Shown: positions 53,295 to 62,279, numbered from the stretch's first letter. The stretch: 64,000 nt of DNA from Carboxylicivirga agarovorans (GCF_050589845.1 NZ_JBNGPA010000006.1:216322-280321); one strand, 5' to 3'. Program-made: numbers and translations. The notes: generated by a model not told the origin, from the sequence alone.

Positions 53295-54122
53295 ATGACT
53301 GGAAATAAAACCAAAAAAATAAGTGTTACTGAATCGCCATCGCATTTTGACAATTTAGAAAAAATGTCGGTGGAAGAACTGATCACTAATATTAATCAGG
53401 AAGATGCCAATGTTCACAGGGCAGTGCAAAAAGCCCTGCCGCAAATCAAAGAGCTTGTTGAGCGCATCGTTAAACGCATGGAACAGGGAGGTCGTGTTTT
53501 TTACCTTGGAGCAGGCACCAGCGGACGCCTTGGTGTACTGGATGCTTCAGAGTTACCACCGACTTTTGGTGTGCCTGACAATATGGTAATCGGCTTAATA
53601 GCAGGTGGTGACAGGGCTTTGCGACAAGCTGTCGAATCGGCTGAAGACGATGCCAATAAAGCATGGAACGAACTAAAAGAATATAAGGTTGATGAGCTGG
53701 ATACTGTTATTGGCATTGCCGCATCAGGAACAACCCCTTATGTTATAGGCGGAATAGAGCATGCCCGCAATAACGGTCTATTGACAGGATGCATTACCTG
53801 CAACCCAAACAGCAATGTGGCGGCAGTTACTGAATTCCCGATAGAAGCCATTGTAGGTCCTGAATTTGTAACGGGGAGCACGCGCTTAAAAGCCGGTACA
53901 GCACAGAAAATGATCCTGAACATGATCACCACGACCATTATGATCAAGCTGGGACGGGTTAAAGGTAACCGAATGGTGAACATGCAGCTTACCAACAAAA
54001 AATTGGTTGACCGAGGCTCACGCATGATAATGGACGAGCTTAAACTAAGCTATGAGCTATCAAAAGAATTGCTTCTGGAACATGGCTCTGTTAAAAAAGC
54101 TATAGATGCATACAATGGTTAG
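53295..54122 (+). CDS. murQ: N-acetylmuramic acid 6-phosphate etherase MurQ
   Basis: Splits the lactyl ether of MurNAc-6-phosphate, giving GlcNAc-6-phosphate and D-lactate. The 275 residues hold the SIS fold with FYLGAGTSGRLGVLDASELPPTFG (here Glu86) and AVESAEDD (Glu117), matching the two catalytic Glu residues of E. coli MurQ offset by three. LIAGGDRAL, ASGTTPYVIGGIEHA and TGSTRLKAGTAQKM are also typical. It is somewhat shorter than the usual ~300. Cotranscribed with murK and closed by a bidirectional terminator. Confidence 0.96.
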   Translation: MTGNKTKKISVTESPSHFDNLEKMSVEELITNINQEDANVHRAVQKALPQIKELVERIVKRMEQGGRVFYLGAGTSGRLGVLDASELPPTFGVPDNMVIGLIAGGDRALRQAVESAEDDANKAWNELKEYKVDELDTVIGIAASGTTPYVIGGIEHARNNGLLTGCITCNPNSNVAAVTEFPIEAIVGPEFVTGSTRLKAGTAQKMILNMITTTIMIKLGRVKGNRMVNMQLTNKKLVDRGSRMIMDELKLSYELSKELLLEHGSVKKAIDAYNG

Positions 54123-54143
54123 TTTTAAGTTAATATTTACAAG

Positions 54144-54176
54144 AAAGCGGGTTGTGAAAATATCACAACCCGCTTT
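54144..54176. terminator. Bidirectional terminator between murQ and gntR
   Basis: Perfect 14-bp arms AAAGCGGGTTGTGA (54144-54157) and TCACAACCCGCTTT (54163-54176) around a 5-base loop. T follows on the plus strand, and A on the left becomes T on the minus. It serves the two convergent genes. Confidence 0.9.
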
Positions 54177-54191
54177 TTTATAATAGATTAA

Positions 54192-54914
54192 CTATACTTG
54201 CTTAAAATACTTATCGTACACTTCCATGTTACGCTCCAATAACTCCACTGTATACTGATAGGACTTTTCACTGTCTTTTTCAGCAACAGCCTTGTATATC
54301 TCTTTCTGAAGACGAAGTGTATACTCTTTTTCACCTTCTATATTGGCATAGATCATATTGCGCATGCGAGGCAATAAGGAGTATATTGGCTCCATTGATA
54401 TGATTACAATCGGATTACCTGTTGCCTTAGCCATATTCATATGAAAACGGTTAATGAGATCAACTTCAAGCTGTGTATTATCCGGATTACAATCTTCCAG
54501 CTCACTAATATTAGACTGCAATAATTTTAAGTCTTCATCATTGCGGTTAATTGCTGCTAATCGGCCAATTTCAGGTTCAAAAATACGCCTAACCTCAATT
54601 ATTTGTCGAATAAGGCTGGAGTCGAACTTCATGTCATAATAAAGATTCAAAGACTTAATAGCATCTTCTATCTTTATTTCAGAGACATACATCCCGCTCC
54701 CTTTTTTAATTTCAATTAATCCACGAGCACTCAATCGACGCAAAGCTTCACGCAGGGCCGTACGACTCACTGCAAAACTTTCGCATAATTCTTTTTCTGA
54801 AGGAAGTTTGGTTCCCGGGATTAATTTCTTTGTTCGGATCGCCTCCTCAATCTTTCGTTCTATCTTTTGACTTAAGGTTTGGCTAGTACCTATTTTTCCA
54901 AAAATATCGTCCAT
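54192..54914 (-). CDS. GntR-family (FadR/FCD type) transcriptional regulator of the murein locus
   Basis: A 240-residue repressor-type protein. The winged HTH at about 12-75 reads KLIPGTKLPSEKELCESFAVSRTALREALRRLSARGLIEI. The all-helical FCD ligand domain covers about 85-225, with IIEVRRIFEPEIGRLAA and a later INRFHMNMAKATGN. FCD domains bind small carboxylates or sugar acids through metal-binding Asp/His residues; a murein-derived inducer such as MurNAc-6-phosphate or D-lactate is a guess. The ATG at 54914 is chosen over an in-frame TTG one codon earlier. It ends the cluster, converging on murQ. Confidence 0.9.
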   Translation of the reverse strand: MDDIFGKIGTSQTLSQKIERKIEEAIRTKKLIPGTKLPSEKELCESFAVSRTALREALRRLSARGLIEIKKGSGMYVSEIKIEDAIKSLNLYYDMKFDSSLIRQIIEVRRIFEPEIGRLAAINRNDEDLKLLQSNISELEDCNPDNTQLEVDLINRFHMNMAKATGNPIVIISMEPIYSLLPRMRNMIYANIEGEKEYTLRLQKEIYKAVAEKDSEKSYQYTVELLERNMEVYDKYFKQV

Positions 54915-54926
54915 CAATTCAAGTTC

Positions 54927-54942
54927 TTAATACATCATACAA
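54927..54942 (-). promoter_or_regulatory. Candidate GntR operator D upstream of gntR (autoregulation)
   Basis: On the minus strand TTGTATGATGTATTAA. It shares TTGTAT and the following TTA with the elements at 37854 and 39449. It overlaps TAGATTTG (54940-54947), a good -7 box for gntR; no -33 box was found at normal spacing. Confidence 0.5.
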
Positions 54943-55034
54943 ATCTAGAATAATTTACTGAAAATCCACCATCAAAATTATAACGTTAATCACTTTTTAG
55001 GTGTAATATACTTCAAAACTGTATCTTTTTGTTC

Positions 55035-55063
55035 ATAAAAAAGGGATGACAACAGCCATCCCT
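55035..55063 (-). terminator. Rho-independent terminator after trxB
   Basis: AGGGATG (55042-55048) pairs with CATCCCT (55057-55063); the minus strand then reads TTTTTTATG. It is 53 bases past the end of trxB. Confidence 0.75.
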
Positions 55064-55115
55064 CAAATTATTCAGTATTATAAACCTGATTATAAACTTA
55101 CATCATATCAGTTTA

Positions 55116-56117
55116 TTACTCCTGCTCTGCTAAAAAACGTTCGGCATCAATTGCAGCCATACATCCTGAACCTGCCGCTGTTACAGCCTGACGATACTGG
55201 TCATCCTGAACATCACCACAAGCGAACACTCCCGGTACATTTGTTTTTGAAGTTCCAGGAACAGTTTGTATATAACCGACATCATTGGTATCAATATAAT
55301 CTGCAAAAATGGCAGAATTTGGAGTATGCCCGATTCCTAAGAAGAAACCATCAATAGCTATTTTCACTTCCTCTTCCTCTGGAGTACCAAGGTTTTTAAC
55401 CAAAGTAGCACCTTCTACAACGCCATCACCAAACAATCCTTTTGTCTGATGCTTCCATAACACTTCAATATTTGGTGTTTTAAGCGCCCTATCCTGCATA
55501 ACTTTCGATGCTCGGAATACATCACGACGAACGATCAAATATACTTTACGACACAAACCAGCCAGGTACATTGCTTCTTCCAGTGCGGTATCTCCCCCAC
55601 CTACAACAGCAACATCTTTTCCTCTGTAGAAGAATCCGTCGCATGTAGCACAGGCCGATACTCCTGAACCTGCATATTTAGTCTCATCAGGTAAACCAAG
55701 GTATTTGGCAGTAGCTCCGGTTGCAATAATTAAAGCTTCAGTTTCAATTACCTTGTTACCGTCAACAGTTACTTTGAACGGACGCTGACTCAGATCGGCT
55801 GCTGTAGCCATGCCAAAACGCACGTCTGTTCCAAAACGAACGGCCTGCTCCTTCAACTCTTCCATCATCTCAGGACCTGTTGTCCCTTTTGGATAACCCG
55901 GAAAATTCTCTACCTCTGTGGTTGTGGTTAACTGTCCACCAGGTTGTAATCCTTCATACATGACAGGACTAAGGTTCGCACGCGATGCATAAATAGCCGC
56001 TGTATAACCAGCCGGTCCTGAACCTACAATCAACACTTTTACTTTTTCTACTTCTCCCATATCTTTATTTTCATTTTGCGGAGCATCCAGGTTCTCCATT
56101 TTCTCAAAAAGAGCCAT
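55116..56117 (-). CDS. trxB: Thioredoxin-disulfide reductase TrxB
   Basis: Reduces thioredoxin with NADPH through FAD and a redox disulfide. The 333 residues contain VLIVGSGPAGYTAAIYASRANL, the active-site SACATCDGFFYRG (Cys-Ala-Thr-Cys), the NADPH loop VAVVGGGDTALEEA and the C-terminal FACGDVQDDQYRQAVTAAGSGCMAA. The N-terminus is about 20 residues longer than usual; a Met at residue 20 (MGEVEKVKVL) would give normal length and may be the true start. Confidence 0.95.
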   Translation of the reverse strand: MALFEKMENLDAPQNENKDMGEVEKVKVLIVGSGPAGYTAAIYASRANLSPVMYEGLQPGGQLTTTTEVENFPGYPKGTTGPEMMEELKEQAVRFGTDVRFGMATAADLSQRPFKVTVDGNKVIETEALIIATGATAKYLGLPDETKYAGSGVSACATCDGFFYRGKDVAVVGGGDTALEEAMYLAGLCRKVYLIVRRDVFRASKVMQDRALKTPNIEVLWKHQTKGLFGDGVVEGATLVKNLGTPEEEEVKIAIDGFFLGIGHTPNSAIFADYIDTNDVGYIQTVPGTSKTNVPGVFACGDVQDDQYRQAVTAAGSGCMAAIDAERFLAEQE

Positions 56118-56278
56118 AATATCTATGTATTAATATTTCTAAATAAGTCGTAAAACTACAAATTTTCAGCAGTCACATCAAAATATATGCCGCACTTAAA
56201 ATCATGACATTTTACACACACTTTCTCCTGATTCTGACAATCTTGTCAGGTTTCATTTCCGGCAAACAAGGCATTTGA

Positions 56279-57208
56279 TCACTTGATAAAAACCAGGGAA
56301 TCGCTATCAAAGTTCATTCCCGAAAACAAGCCAAGCCCATTATCTATGTTGCTATGAATCTTGACCGGCTCAAAAACCGGCAAGCCTTCATAAAAGCCTT
56401 CAAAGCCATCGGCCAGTATGGTTGAACGAAAATAACTGTAGTAATCGTAGGTGTGATGATACAAGTAAACCGTCAGTCTTATCTTATCTTCATAATAATC
56501 GAAAAACAAGTTATCCTTCGGAATGTTTATCCCCATTTCATATTTTCTACCATTGATGATATCATCAGTAAACAAGCCTTGAAAATCGATTCCCGGCAGT
56601 AAGCTACCTCCTGTATCACCCTGTGTAAAAACCATATCATCCTTATCATACTCCACCGTTTTCCTGGTATAATAGGGTCTTCCATCAATATCTCCCCAGC
56701 CCTCGCGCACAATAAGGGTTTGGTAATAATTCTTCTCTTCAATGGGATCCTGGAAGACTATTTTTACACTTAACATATTGGCACCTGCATCAACAACATT
56801 AGTGGTAACTGTTGCAGTATCCATCTCCAGAATATCTATTTTACCAGGGATATAGGAACTCGCATTTACTGTATCACCATTAAATTCATAGGCGCTTATT
56901 CGAATCGCATCCTCTACGTCAAACGAAAATTCACTCCATTCACTCCAAACCGTATCTGAAGGTAAAATATAGGCCCCCTGAAAGTTCTCATTGATATATA
57001 ATTGAAATCGCCCTTTCTCTACCTGACTGTAATCGGGTACCGACAGTATACTCTGACTTTTACTGAAATGAAGATTTAAAGCGCTGTCGGGGTACACAAA
57101 AGCATACATAACCAGCTTATCACTTTGCTGATTAAGCTCCAGTTCGATATCCTTTTCACAGGCCAGCAATGCCATTGTCAGCATTAATATGTATCCCAGC
57201 TTTCTCAT
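56279..57208 (-). CDS. DUF4249 outer-membrane lipoprotein
   Basis: A 309-residue lipoprotein (MRKLGYILMLTMALLAC, Cys17) that begins EKDIELELNQQSDKLVMYAFV, typical of DUF4249 proteins encoded next to TonB receptors in Bacteroidota. The remainder is beta-rich. Function is unknown, but the constant pairing suggests an accessory surface subunit of the receptor. It starts 2 bases after the TonB receptor gene ends. Confidence 0.88.
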   Translation of the reverse strand: MRKLGYILMLTMALLACEKDIELELNQQSDKLVMYAFVYPDSALNLHFSKSQSILSVPDYSQVEKGRFQLYINENFQGAYILPSDTVWSEWSEFSFDVEDAIRISAYEFNGDTVNASSYIPGKIDILEMDTATVTTNVVDAGANMLSVKIVFQDPIEEKNYYQTLIVREGWGDIDGRPYYTRKTVEYDKDDMVFTQGDTGGSLLPGIDFQGLFTDDIINGRKYEMGINIPKDNLFFDYYEDKIRLTVYLYHHTYDYYSYFRSTILADGFEGFYEGLPVFEPVKIHSNIDNGLGLFSGMNFDSDSLVFIK

Positions 57209-57210
57209 CC

Positions 57211-59865
57211 TTAAAACTTAACGGTATATCTTACATATGGTAAAGGTATCGGAAACAGACTAAACTGTCGCAATGAACGCTCTGTTTCTCCGGTTTGCTC
57301 ATTCTCTCTATCTTCAAAATACAGGAAAAACGGATTTTGACGACCATAGGTATTCATAAGGCCAACGCTCCACAAGCGACTTCCCCAGCTTTTCTTCTTT
57401 TTAAAATTAAACCCTACATCAAGTCGGTGAAAGTTGGGCATCCTGTAACTATTTCGTTCGTTAATATACTGATTATATGACAACTGATTAGGTGTCTCGG
57501 CAGTTGGCAGCTGAGGAGCGTAATACTTTGTTTCTGGCAATGTAATGGGGTTTCCCGTACCAAAAGCCCAGGTTGCACCCATATCGACTTTCTCAGAAAA
57601 CTTATAGGTCGTATAGATAGATATATCGTGTGTGCGATCAAAGTTGGCAGGAAACTCCAGACCATTATTTAATTCATCAAACTGGTTAGTCGATTTGGAA
57701 TAGGTATATCCAAACCAGCCCGACAAATTACCCATTTTTCGATGCAACAGCACTTCAAATCCATAAGACTGCCCGTCACCTGCTGTCAACTTGCTCTGCC
57801 AGTCTGAAGCAAAATCAAAATAACCGGCTGTTTCCTTATAAGCTAAAATATTATCCAGCTCCTTATAATAGAATTCAAGTGATAAGTTAAAGCCCTTACT
57901 GATCTCATATTCAAAACCCAATGCTGACTGAATGGCACGCATGGGTGCAATATTCTTTGACACCGGCAACCACATGTCGGTAGGCATGGCCACTGTAGAA
58001 GTTCGTAACAAATGCATATATTGGGTCATATGACTATAGGCAGCCTTTACCGACAGGTTATCCTTTATAAGGTAGCGAGCAGACAATCGCGGTTCAGCCG
58101 ACCAATAATACTTATCTCCTTCGGTCTGAAACAATGAAAAATGACCACCAATATTTAGTTTCAAACGTGGTAACAGATGAAAATCATCTTCCAGGTAAAA
58201 CCGGTATTCAGCCCTGTACATTTCTGTTCCTCCGAAGGTGGTATCGATTGGTGCACCTTCAATTTCTGTTAACTGAACATCAATACCAGGATAAAATATG
58301 TGATTAATGGCGCTTCCTCCAAATCGGATGTAATGTTTAGGAGAAGGTAAATAGTCCACATCAATTTTTGCACTCCAATCGCGTATACCACTGTAATATT
58401 CCTGGGTACCCTGGGTCAGGCCTTCGTCAGTCACATAGTTCAATGACTGATCGATAAAAAAACGGTAATCACTGTATGACAAAGTTGTATTAGCAAACAT
58501 CTTATCCCCAAAAATATGGTTCCATCGTGCTGAAGCCACGTAATTTCGCCAGCCAACATCGTTTTCATCGTAAATGGTTCGTGTTGTGGGAGGTAAGTCA
58601 GGGTTTTCAATTTCCACTGTCTGCTTGTTATAGGAAATGCCATAACTGTCTTTACCCATGTATGCACTAAAAAACAGCCTGTCTTTGGTCGACAATTTAT
58701 AGTTTAACTTGGTGTTGAAATCGTAGAAGTAATACCTGCTTTTATCAGCTTCATTCAATTGCCACACACTGGTCAATATATCAAAATACGTACGACGGAA
58801 GGAGACTGAAAAAGATGATTTATCCTTGATCAAAGGTCCTTCTACCGCCAGGCGACCGGATAACAAGCCCATGCTTGCTGTTCCTTTAAACTCCTCATTG
58901 TTACCATCATACATCCTGATATCAACAACCGATGATAAGCGTCCCCCATAACGGGCGGGAAAACCTCCTTTGATTACTCGTACGTTATTAACGGCATCGG
59001 CATTGAATATTGAAAAGAATCCCAGCAGGTGACTGGAGTTGTAAATAGGTACATCATCCATTAAAACCAGGTTCTGATCAGGACCTCCACCCCTTACATA
59101 TAATTCACTAAATCCTTCACCACCACTTTGAATACCAGGTAGCAACTGAATACTTTTAACAATATCAACTTCTCCCAAAAAAACGGGAACCTTTTTAATC
59201 TGCTCAATCGGCACATCAATGACCCCGGTTCGTGTGCTTTTTACTTTTCCGGGTACGCGCTCACCAACCACTGCTACCTCATCCAGTTCCTCTTTAGGTT
59301 CCATGCGGAAAAACAATGTTGTATCTCTGCTCAATTCAAGATAATGGTGATGGTTTTTATAACCTACGTATGAACTGCTCAGGTGGGCAAAGCCCTTGGG
59401 CAAGGTAATACTAAAGAAGCCAAAATTATTACTGACTGTACCCAGCAAGAGGTCGGGTTCATAAACATTAGCCTGAATAAGGGCTTCATTGGAAGAACCA
59501 TCCAGCACATATCCTTTAACAACAACCTTCTCTGGCTCTCCATCAACAGGCTGAATAATGATCTTCTTATCTCTTACTATATAATTTGAGGGACAATCAA
59601 TAAAGAGGGCATCCAGTATTTCGCGCACATACCCCCGTTGTTTGGCAAGCTCGATCTCTTCTTTAAAGCAAAGCTGATTACTGTAGCTGAAAACAACACC
59701 TGTTTGCTCTTCTATTTCGTTTAAAAAGAATTGAGTCGATCCTTTTGAAACAGTAAGGTCGACGTAGTCATATAAAACATTTTGCCCATTCAGCCTGGTG
59801 CTTACCAGCAGAATGAGCAAAACAAAAAGTGTGCTTTTATATGTATGGTTTAAGATTATTGGCAT
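57211..59865 (-). CDS. TonB-dependent receptor with STN signalling domain
   Basis: An 884-residue outer-membrane receptor. After the signal (LFVLLILLVSTRLNGQ) comes an STN (secretin/TonB short N-terminal) domain at about 35-110 (STQFFLNEIEEQTGVVFSYSNQL). A carboxypeptidase-like domain (about 115-190), the plug (VDIVKSIQLLPGIQSGGEGFSELYVRGG type) and a beta barrel ending LPYVRYTVKF follow. The STN domain couples ligand binding to the FecR anti-sigma encoded next door. The ligand is unknown; iron chelates are classical but other substrates are common in this phylum. Confidence 0.94.
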   Translation of the reverse strand: MPIILNHTYKSTLFVLLILLVSTRLNGQNVLYDYVDLTVSKGSTQFFLNEIEEQTGVVFSYSNQLCFKEEIELAKQRGYVREILDALFIDCPSNYIVRDKKIIIQPVDGEPEKVVVKGYVLDGSSNEALIQANVYEPDLLLGTVSNNFGFFSITLPKGFAHLSSSYVGYKNHHHYLELSRDTTLFFRMEPKEELDEVAVVGERVPGKVKSTRTGVIDVPIEQIKKVPVFLGEVDIVKSIQLLPGIQSGGEGFSELYVRGGGPDQNLVLMDDVPIYNSSHLLGFFSIFNADAVNNVRVIKGGFPARYGGRLSSVVDIRMYDGNNEEFKGTASMGLLSGRLAVEGPLIKDKSSFSVSFRRTYFDILTSVWQLNEADKSRYYFYDFNTKLNYKLSTKDRLFFSAYMGKDSYGISYNKQTVEIENPDLPPTTRTIYDENDVGWRNYVASARWNHIFGDKMFANTTLSYSDYRFFIDQSLNYVTDEGLTQGTQEYYSGIRDWSAKIDVDYLPSPKHYIRFGGSAINHIFYPGIDVQLTEIEGAPIDTTFGGTEMYRAEYRFYLEDDFHLLPRLKLNIGGHFSLFQTEGDKYYWSAEPRLSARYLIKDNLSVKAAYSHMTQYMHLLRTSTVAMPTDMWLPVSKNIAPMRAIQSALGFEYEISKGFNLSLEFYYKELDNILAYKETAGYFDFASDWQSKLTAGDGQSYGFEVLLHRKMGNLSGWFGYTYSKSTNQFDELNNGLEFPANFDRTHDISIYTTYKFSEKVDMGATWAFGTGNPITLPETKYYAPQLPTAETPNQLSYNQYINERNSYRMPNFHRLDVGFNFKKKKSWGSRLWSVGLMNTYGRQNPFFLYFEDRENEQTGETERSLRQFSLFPIPLPYVRYTVKF

Positions 59866-59887
59866 ATGAAATTAATCAACTCCGAAA

Positions 59888-60865
59888 TTAATCAGAGATG
59901 ATTAATTTGTTATCATTAATCTCAAATTTTTTCATGAAATGAATTCTTAATTCTACCAACACGTCTTCCAGGCTTGGATTATCAAATCGTGTTGTTATGA
60001 ATAAGTCTGAGTCTTTTGATGTATTTTCAACCACTGTCACCTCATTAAAATGGTCTACAATCGTTTCAACAACTTCATCCAGTGATGCTTTATCAAAAAC
60101 AATCTGTCCCGTTTTCCAGGCGATACAATTTGACGATGTCAATGGTTCTTTAGAAATAACACCATTGCTGCAAACAGCACGTTCTCCGGCAATTACCTCC
60201 ATTTGATTGTTGTCCGATGAAAACAAAACGCGTCCTTCAGTAACAGCCAGCACGATTCTATCGCCATCTTTATTCTCATCCAGGTTAAACTCTGTTCCTA
60301 AAACTTTAACCTGTGCATTGCCCACTTTAACGACAAATGGTTGTTCTGGATTCTTTGCTACTTTAAAATAACCTTCACCATTTAACTTCAGACTACGTTC
60401 TTTGCCTGATAAACCTTTTTGATAAACAAGGCTACTGTTTTTATTAAGAGATACTTCTGATGCATCGGCTAAAACAATACTTTCCACCTCGTCACTGGTC
60501 GCAAAAGCCTCCCATTTGCCAAAACCCGGAACATTCTGATACAAGGAGTAGGCTGCAATTAATACCATTGCCGGTATCATCACTGCTGCTATTCGCATAA
60601 ATGAACGACGGAAAGAATGTTTTACTACTTTAGGCGTCATCCCCACTTTTGCTTTGAACTGCTCAAAATCGCTCATCACATCAACACAACGAAATGCCTT
60701 AAGCCCCTCTGAACGTTTCCATACTTTAATCATCTGTTCAAAGTAGCAGGCATTATCGTCCGATTGATTCACCCACTCATCCAGAGTCACCTTTTCTTCA
60801 GGCAACACATCGTTGGTCAGCGATTTCACAATCAGTTCATCTATATGCTTGTCCATTTCTTTCAT
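59888..60865 (-). CDS. FecR-family anti-sigma factor
   Basis: A 325-residue inner-membrane sensor. The cytoplasmic N-terminal part (about 1-88) contains VTLDEWVNQSDDNACYFEQM. One membrane helix follows (MRIAAVMIPAMVLIAAYSLY, about 90-110), then the periplasmic FecR domain (VLADASEVSLNKNSSLVY, VKVLGTEFNL) and a C-terminal DUF4974 domain (FDKASLDEVVETIVDHF). It transmits the receptor signal to the ECF sigma factor. The short ORF at 60921 lies between them. Confidence 0.93.
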   Translation of the reverse strand: MKEMDKHIDELIVKSLTNDVLPEEKVTLDEWVNQSDDNACYFEQMIKVWKRSEGLKAFRCVDVMSDFEQFKAKVGMTPKVVKHSFRRSFMRIAAVMIPAMVLIAAYSLYQNVPGFGKWEAFATSDEVESIVLADASEVSLNKNSSLVYQKGLSGKERSLKLNGEGYFKVAKNPEQPFVVKVGNAQVKVLGTEFNLDENKDGDRIVLAVTEGRVLFSSDNNQMEVIAGERAVCSNGVISKEPLTSSNCIAWKTGQIVFDKASLDEVVETIVDHFNEVTVVENTSKDSDLFITTRFDNPSLEDVLVELRIHFMKKFEINDNKLIISD

Positions 60866-60920
60866 GTATTTCTTCTTTCATTAAAATCGGCCATTGATAG
60901 CAATGACCTGGCACTATCAA

Positions 60921-61094
60921 TTAATGAAAATCCATAATGCCGAAAATATTTGGCTCTTCAGTCTTTGTTTCCACGACTTTTTCTGCCTGGCTTTCTTCTT
61001 TTTTATTTTCGGTCATTTGGTTAGTTTCTGCTTTCACTTGCTTTTCATCAACAGGTGATAACAGGTCGGCTAAAATTTGAAAAACGAATTCCAT
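60921..61094 (-). CDS. 57-residue charged small protein between sigma and anti-sigma genes
   Basis: A small ORF read directly from the sequence: it starts MEFVFQILADLLSP and ends EEPNIFGIMDFH. The middle is rich in Glu and Lys (ENKKEESQAEKVVETKTEE). AAAGGA lies about 7 bases upstream of the ATG, a good ribosome site. The gap between the sigma factor and fecR would otherwise be over 300 bases in a compact operon. No family recognised; hydrophobic ends with an acidic/basic linker suggest a small adaptor. Moderate confidence that it is expressed. Confidence 0.55.
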   Translation of the reverse strand: MEFVFQILADLLSPVDEKQVKAETNQMTENKKEESQAEKVVETKTEEPNIFGIMDFH

Positions 61095-61182
61095 TTTTAT
61101 ATCCTTTAAAGGTTACAAATACTTCGTGTCATTAGCTATGACAAATAACTTTTACCACACACGTATTTATTTTTCCTTTTTT

Positions 61183-61770
61183 TTATCTACTCAGAAAAAT
61201 CCATATTATAAACGCCCACACATCAAGGTAACCACTCAGGTTGGTCCGTAATACTTTTAAGGCTTTACTTATTTGTGTTTCAACAGTACGCTTTGACAAT
61301 TCCAGTTTATCAGCAATTTCCTGATTAGTGATGCCTTCAAACCTGCTCATTTCAAATATCTTTTTACACTGAGCAGGCAGCGTCTGTATTATCGAAAATA
61401 TTTTTTGCTCCAGCTCTGTTTCTTCCAGCTTATCATCCATGTATGCTTCTGAATTCTTTTCTGTCAGATAGATATTAGCATGGTGATCGCGACGAATCTG
61501 GCTGTGTTTAATCTGATTAAGGCACCTGTTTCGAACCGATTGGTATAAATGCGCTTTGAGTGAAGAATGAATTTTTATCTCTCCCCGCTTCTCATAGAAA
61601 TTAACAATAACATCCTGCACCAGTTCACGGGCCAGATCATCATCAATTACCACCTTTCGGGCAAAAACAACTAACTGGGTATAATATTTTAAGAATAACT
61701 CCTGATAAGCTGCTTCGTCTCCTCTTTCAATTCCTTGTATTAATTCAATGTCGTTAACCTGGTTTTGCAT
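61183..61770 (-). CDS. ECF-type RNA polymerase sigma-70 factor
   Basis: A 195-residue sigma factor of the Bacteroidota FecI-like group. Region 2 (about 22-90) has YQELFLKYYTQLVVFARK and ELVQDVIVNFYEKR. Region 4 (about 125-175) has LPAQCKKIFEMSRFEGITNQEIADKL and SKRTVETQISKAL. The last 15 residues (LDVWAFIIWIFLSR) are hydrophobic, an oddity that could aid membrane recruitment by FecR. It heads the leftward cassette with fecR, the receptor and DUF4249. Confidence 0.94.
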   Translation of the reverse strand: MQNQVNDIELIQGIERGDEAAYQELFLKYYTQLVVFARKVVIDDDLARELVQDVIVNFYEKRGEIKIHSSLKAHLYQSVRNRCLNQIKHSQIRRDHHANIYLTEKNSEAYMDDKLEETELEQKIFSIIQTLPAQCKKIFEMSRFEGITNQEIADKLELSKRTVETQISKALKVLRTNLSGYLDVWAFIIWIFLSR

Positions 61771-61929
61771 TTAGGTCGATGTGTAATGTGTACTAGCAAA
61801 AATATAAATTCATCTATAACTGCCTATATATTATTACGAGTAATTGCATCGTTGATATCTTTTTTAACTTTTTTAAATCCCTTTGATTGCCCAAGAGCTC
61901 ATTTTAATTAAATTTGCGAATAATAATTG

Positions 61930-62004
61930 CGGGATGTGGCGCAGCCCGGTTAGCGCACTGGTCTGGGGGACCAGGGGTCGCAGGTTCAAATCCTGTCATC
62001 CCGA
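61930..62004 (+). tRNA. tRNA-Pro (anticodon GGG)
   Basis: A 75-base cloverleaf. Acceptor arms CGGGATG (61930-61936) and CATCCCG (61997-62003) pair perfectly. The anticodon stem CTGGT/ACCAG encloses the loop CTGGGGG, giving anticodon GGG, and the T-arm GCAGG-TTCAAAT-CCTGT follows. The discriminator is A (62004) and CCA is not encoded. A tyrosine integrase gene starts 298 bases downstream, so this gene is a likely attachment site. Confidence 0.95.
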
Positions 62005-62026
62005 CAACTTACGATTCAAAGAAAAT

Positions 62027-62062
62027 CAAAAGACTGTGAATTTATTGATTCACAGTCTTTTG
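62027..62062 (+). terminator. Terminator-like hairpin after tRNA-Pro
   Basis: Perfect 15-bp arms CAAAAGACTGTGAAT (62027-62041) and ATTCACAGTCTTTTG (62048-62062) around a 6-base loop, followed by TATTTTTA. It should end the tRNA transcript. Confidence 0.85.
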
Positions 62063-62109
62063 TATTTTTAGACTATATCAATTGATATCAAAAATAACCA
62101 ATGAATCCG

Positions 62110-62279
62110 TTACCTATTCGGTTACCTAATTTTTTTTCTTAAATTTAGGTAACCGAATTAGCTGTAACTAACTATACCAGTGATAGTTTCATTTCCCCAT
62201 TTTTGGTGTTTTTTGATGAATTTTAGCTCATTTTGAGCCCTTTTAGGAGGTGTTTCGGAGACCTATTCGGTAACCTATT
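62110..62279. repeat. Repeated ACCTATTCGGTTACCT motif upstream of the integrase
   Basis: ATTCGGTTACCTAA (62116-62129) and its exact reverse complement (62145-62158) form a 14-bp inverted repeat with a 15-base spacer. A third, near-copy ACCTATTCGGTAACCTATT lies at 62261-62279, just before the integrase start. The motif TTCGGT(T)ACC is a candidate binding site for the integrase or a regulator of the element. Confidence 0.7.

Noticed and set aside
54948..54976. Full -33/-7 promoter for gntR
   Set aside because: The -7 box TAGATTTG is good, but the nearest TTTG is 25 bases away, outside the usual 18-20 spacing.
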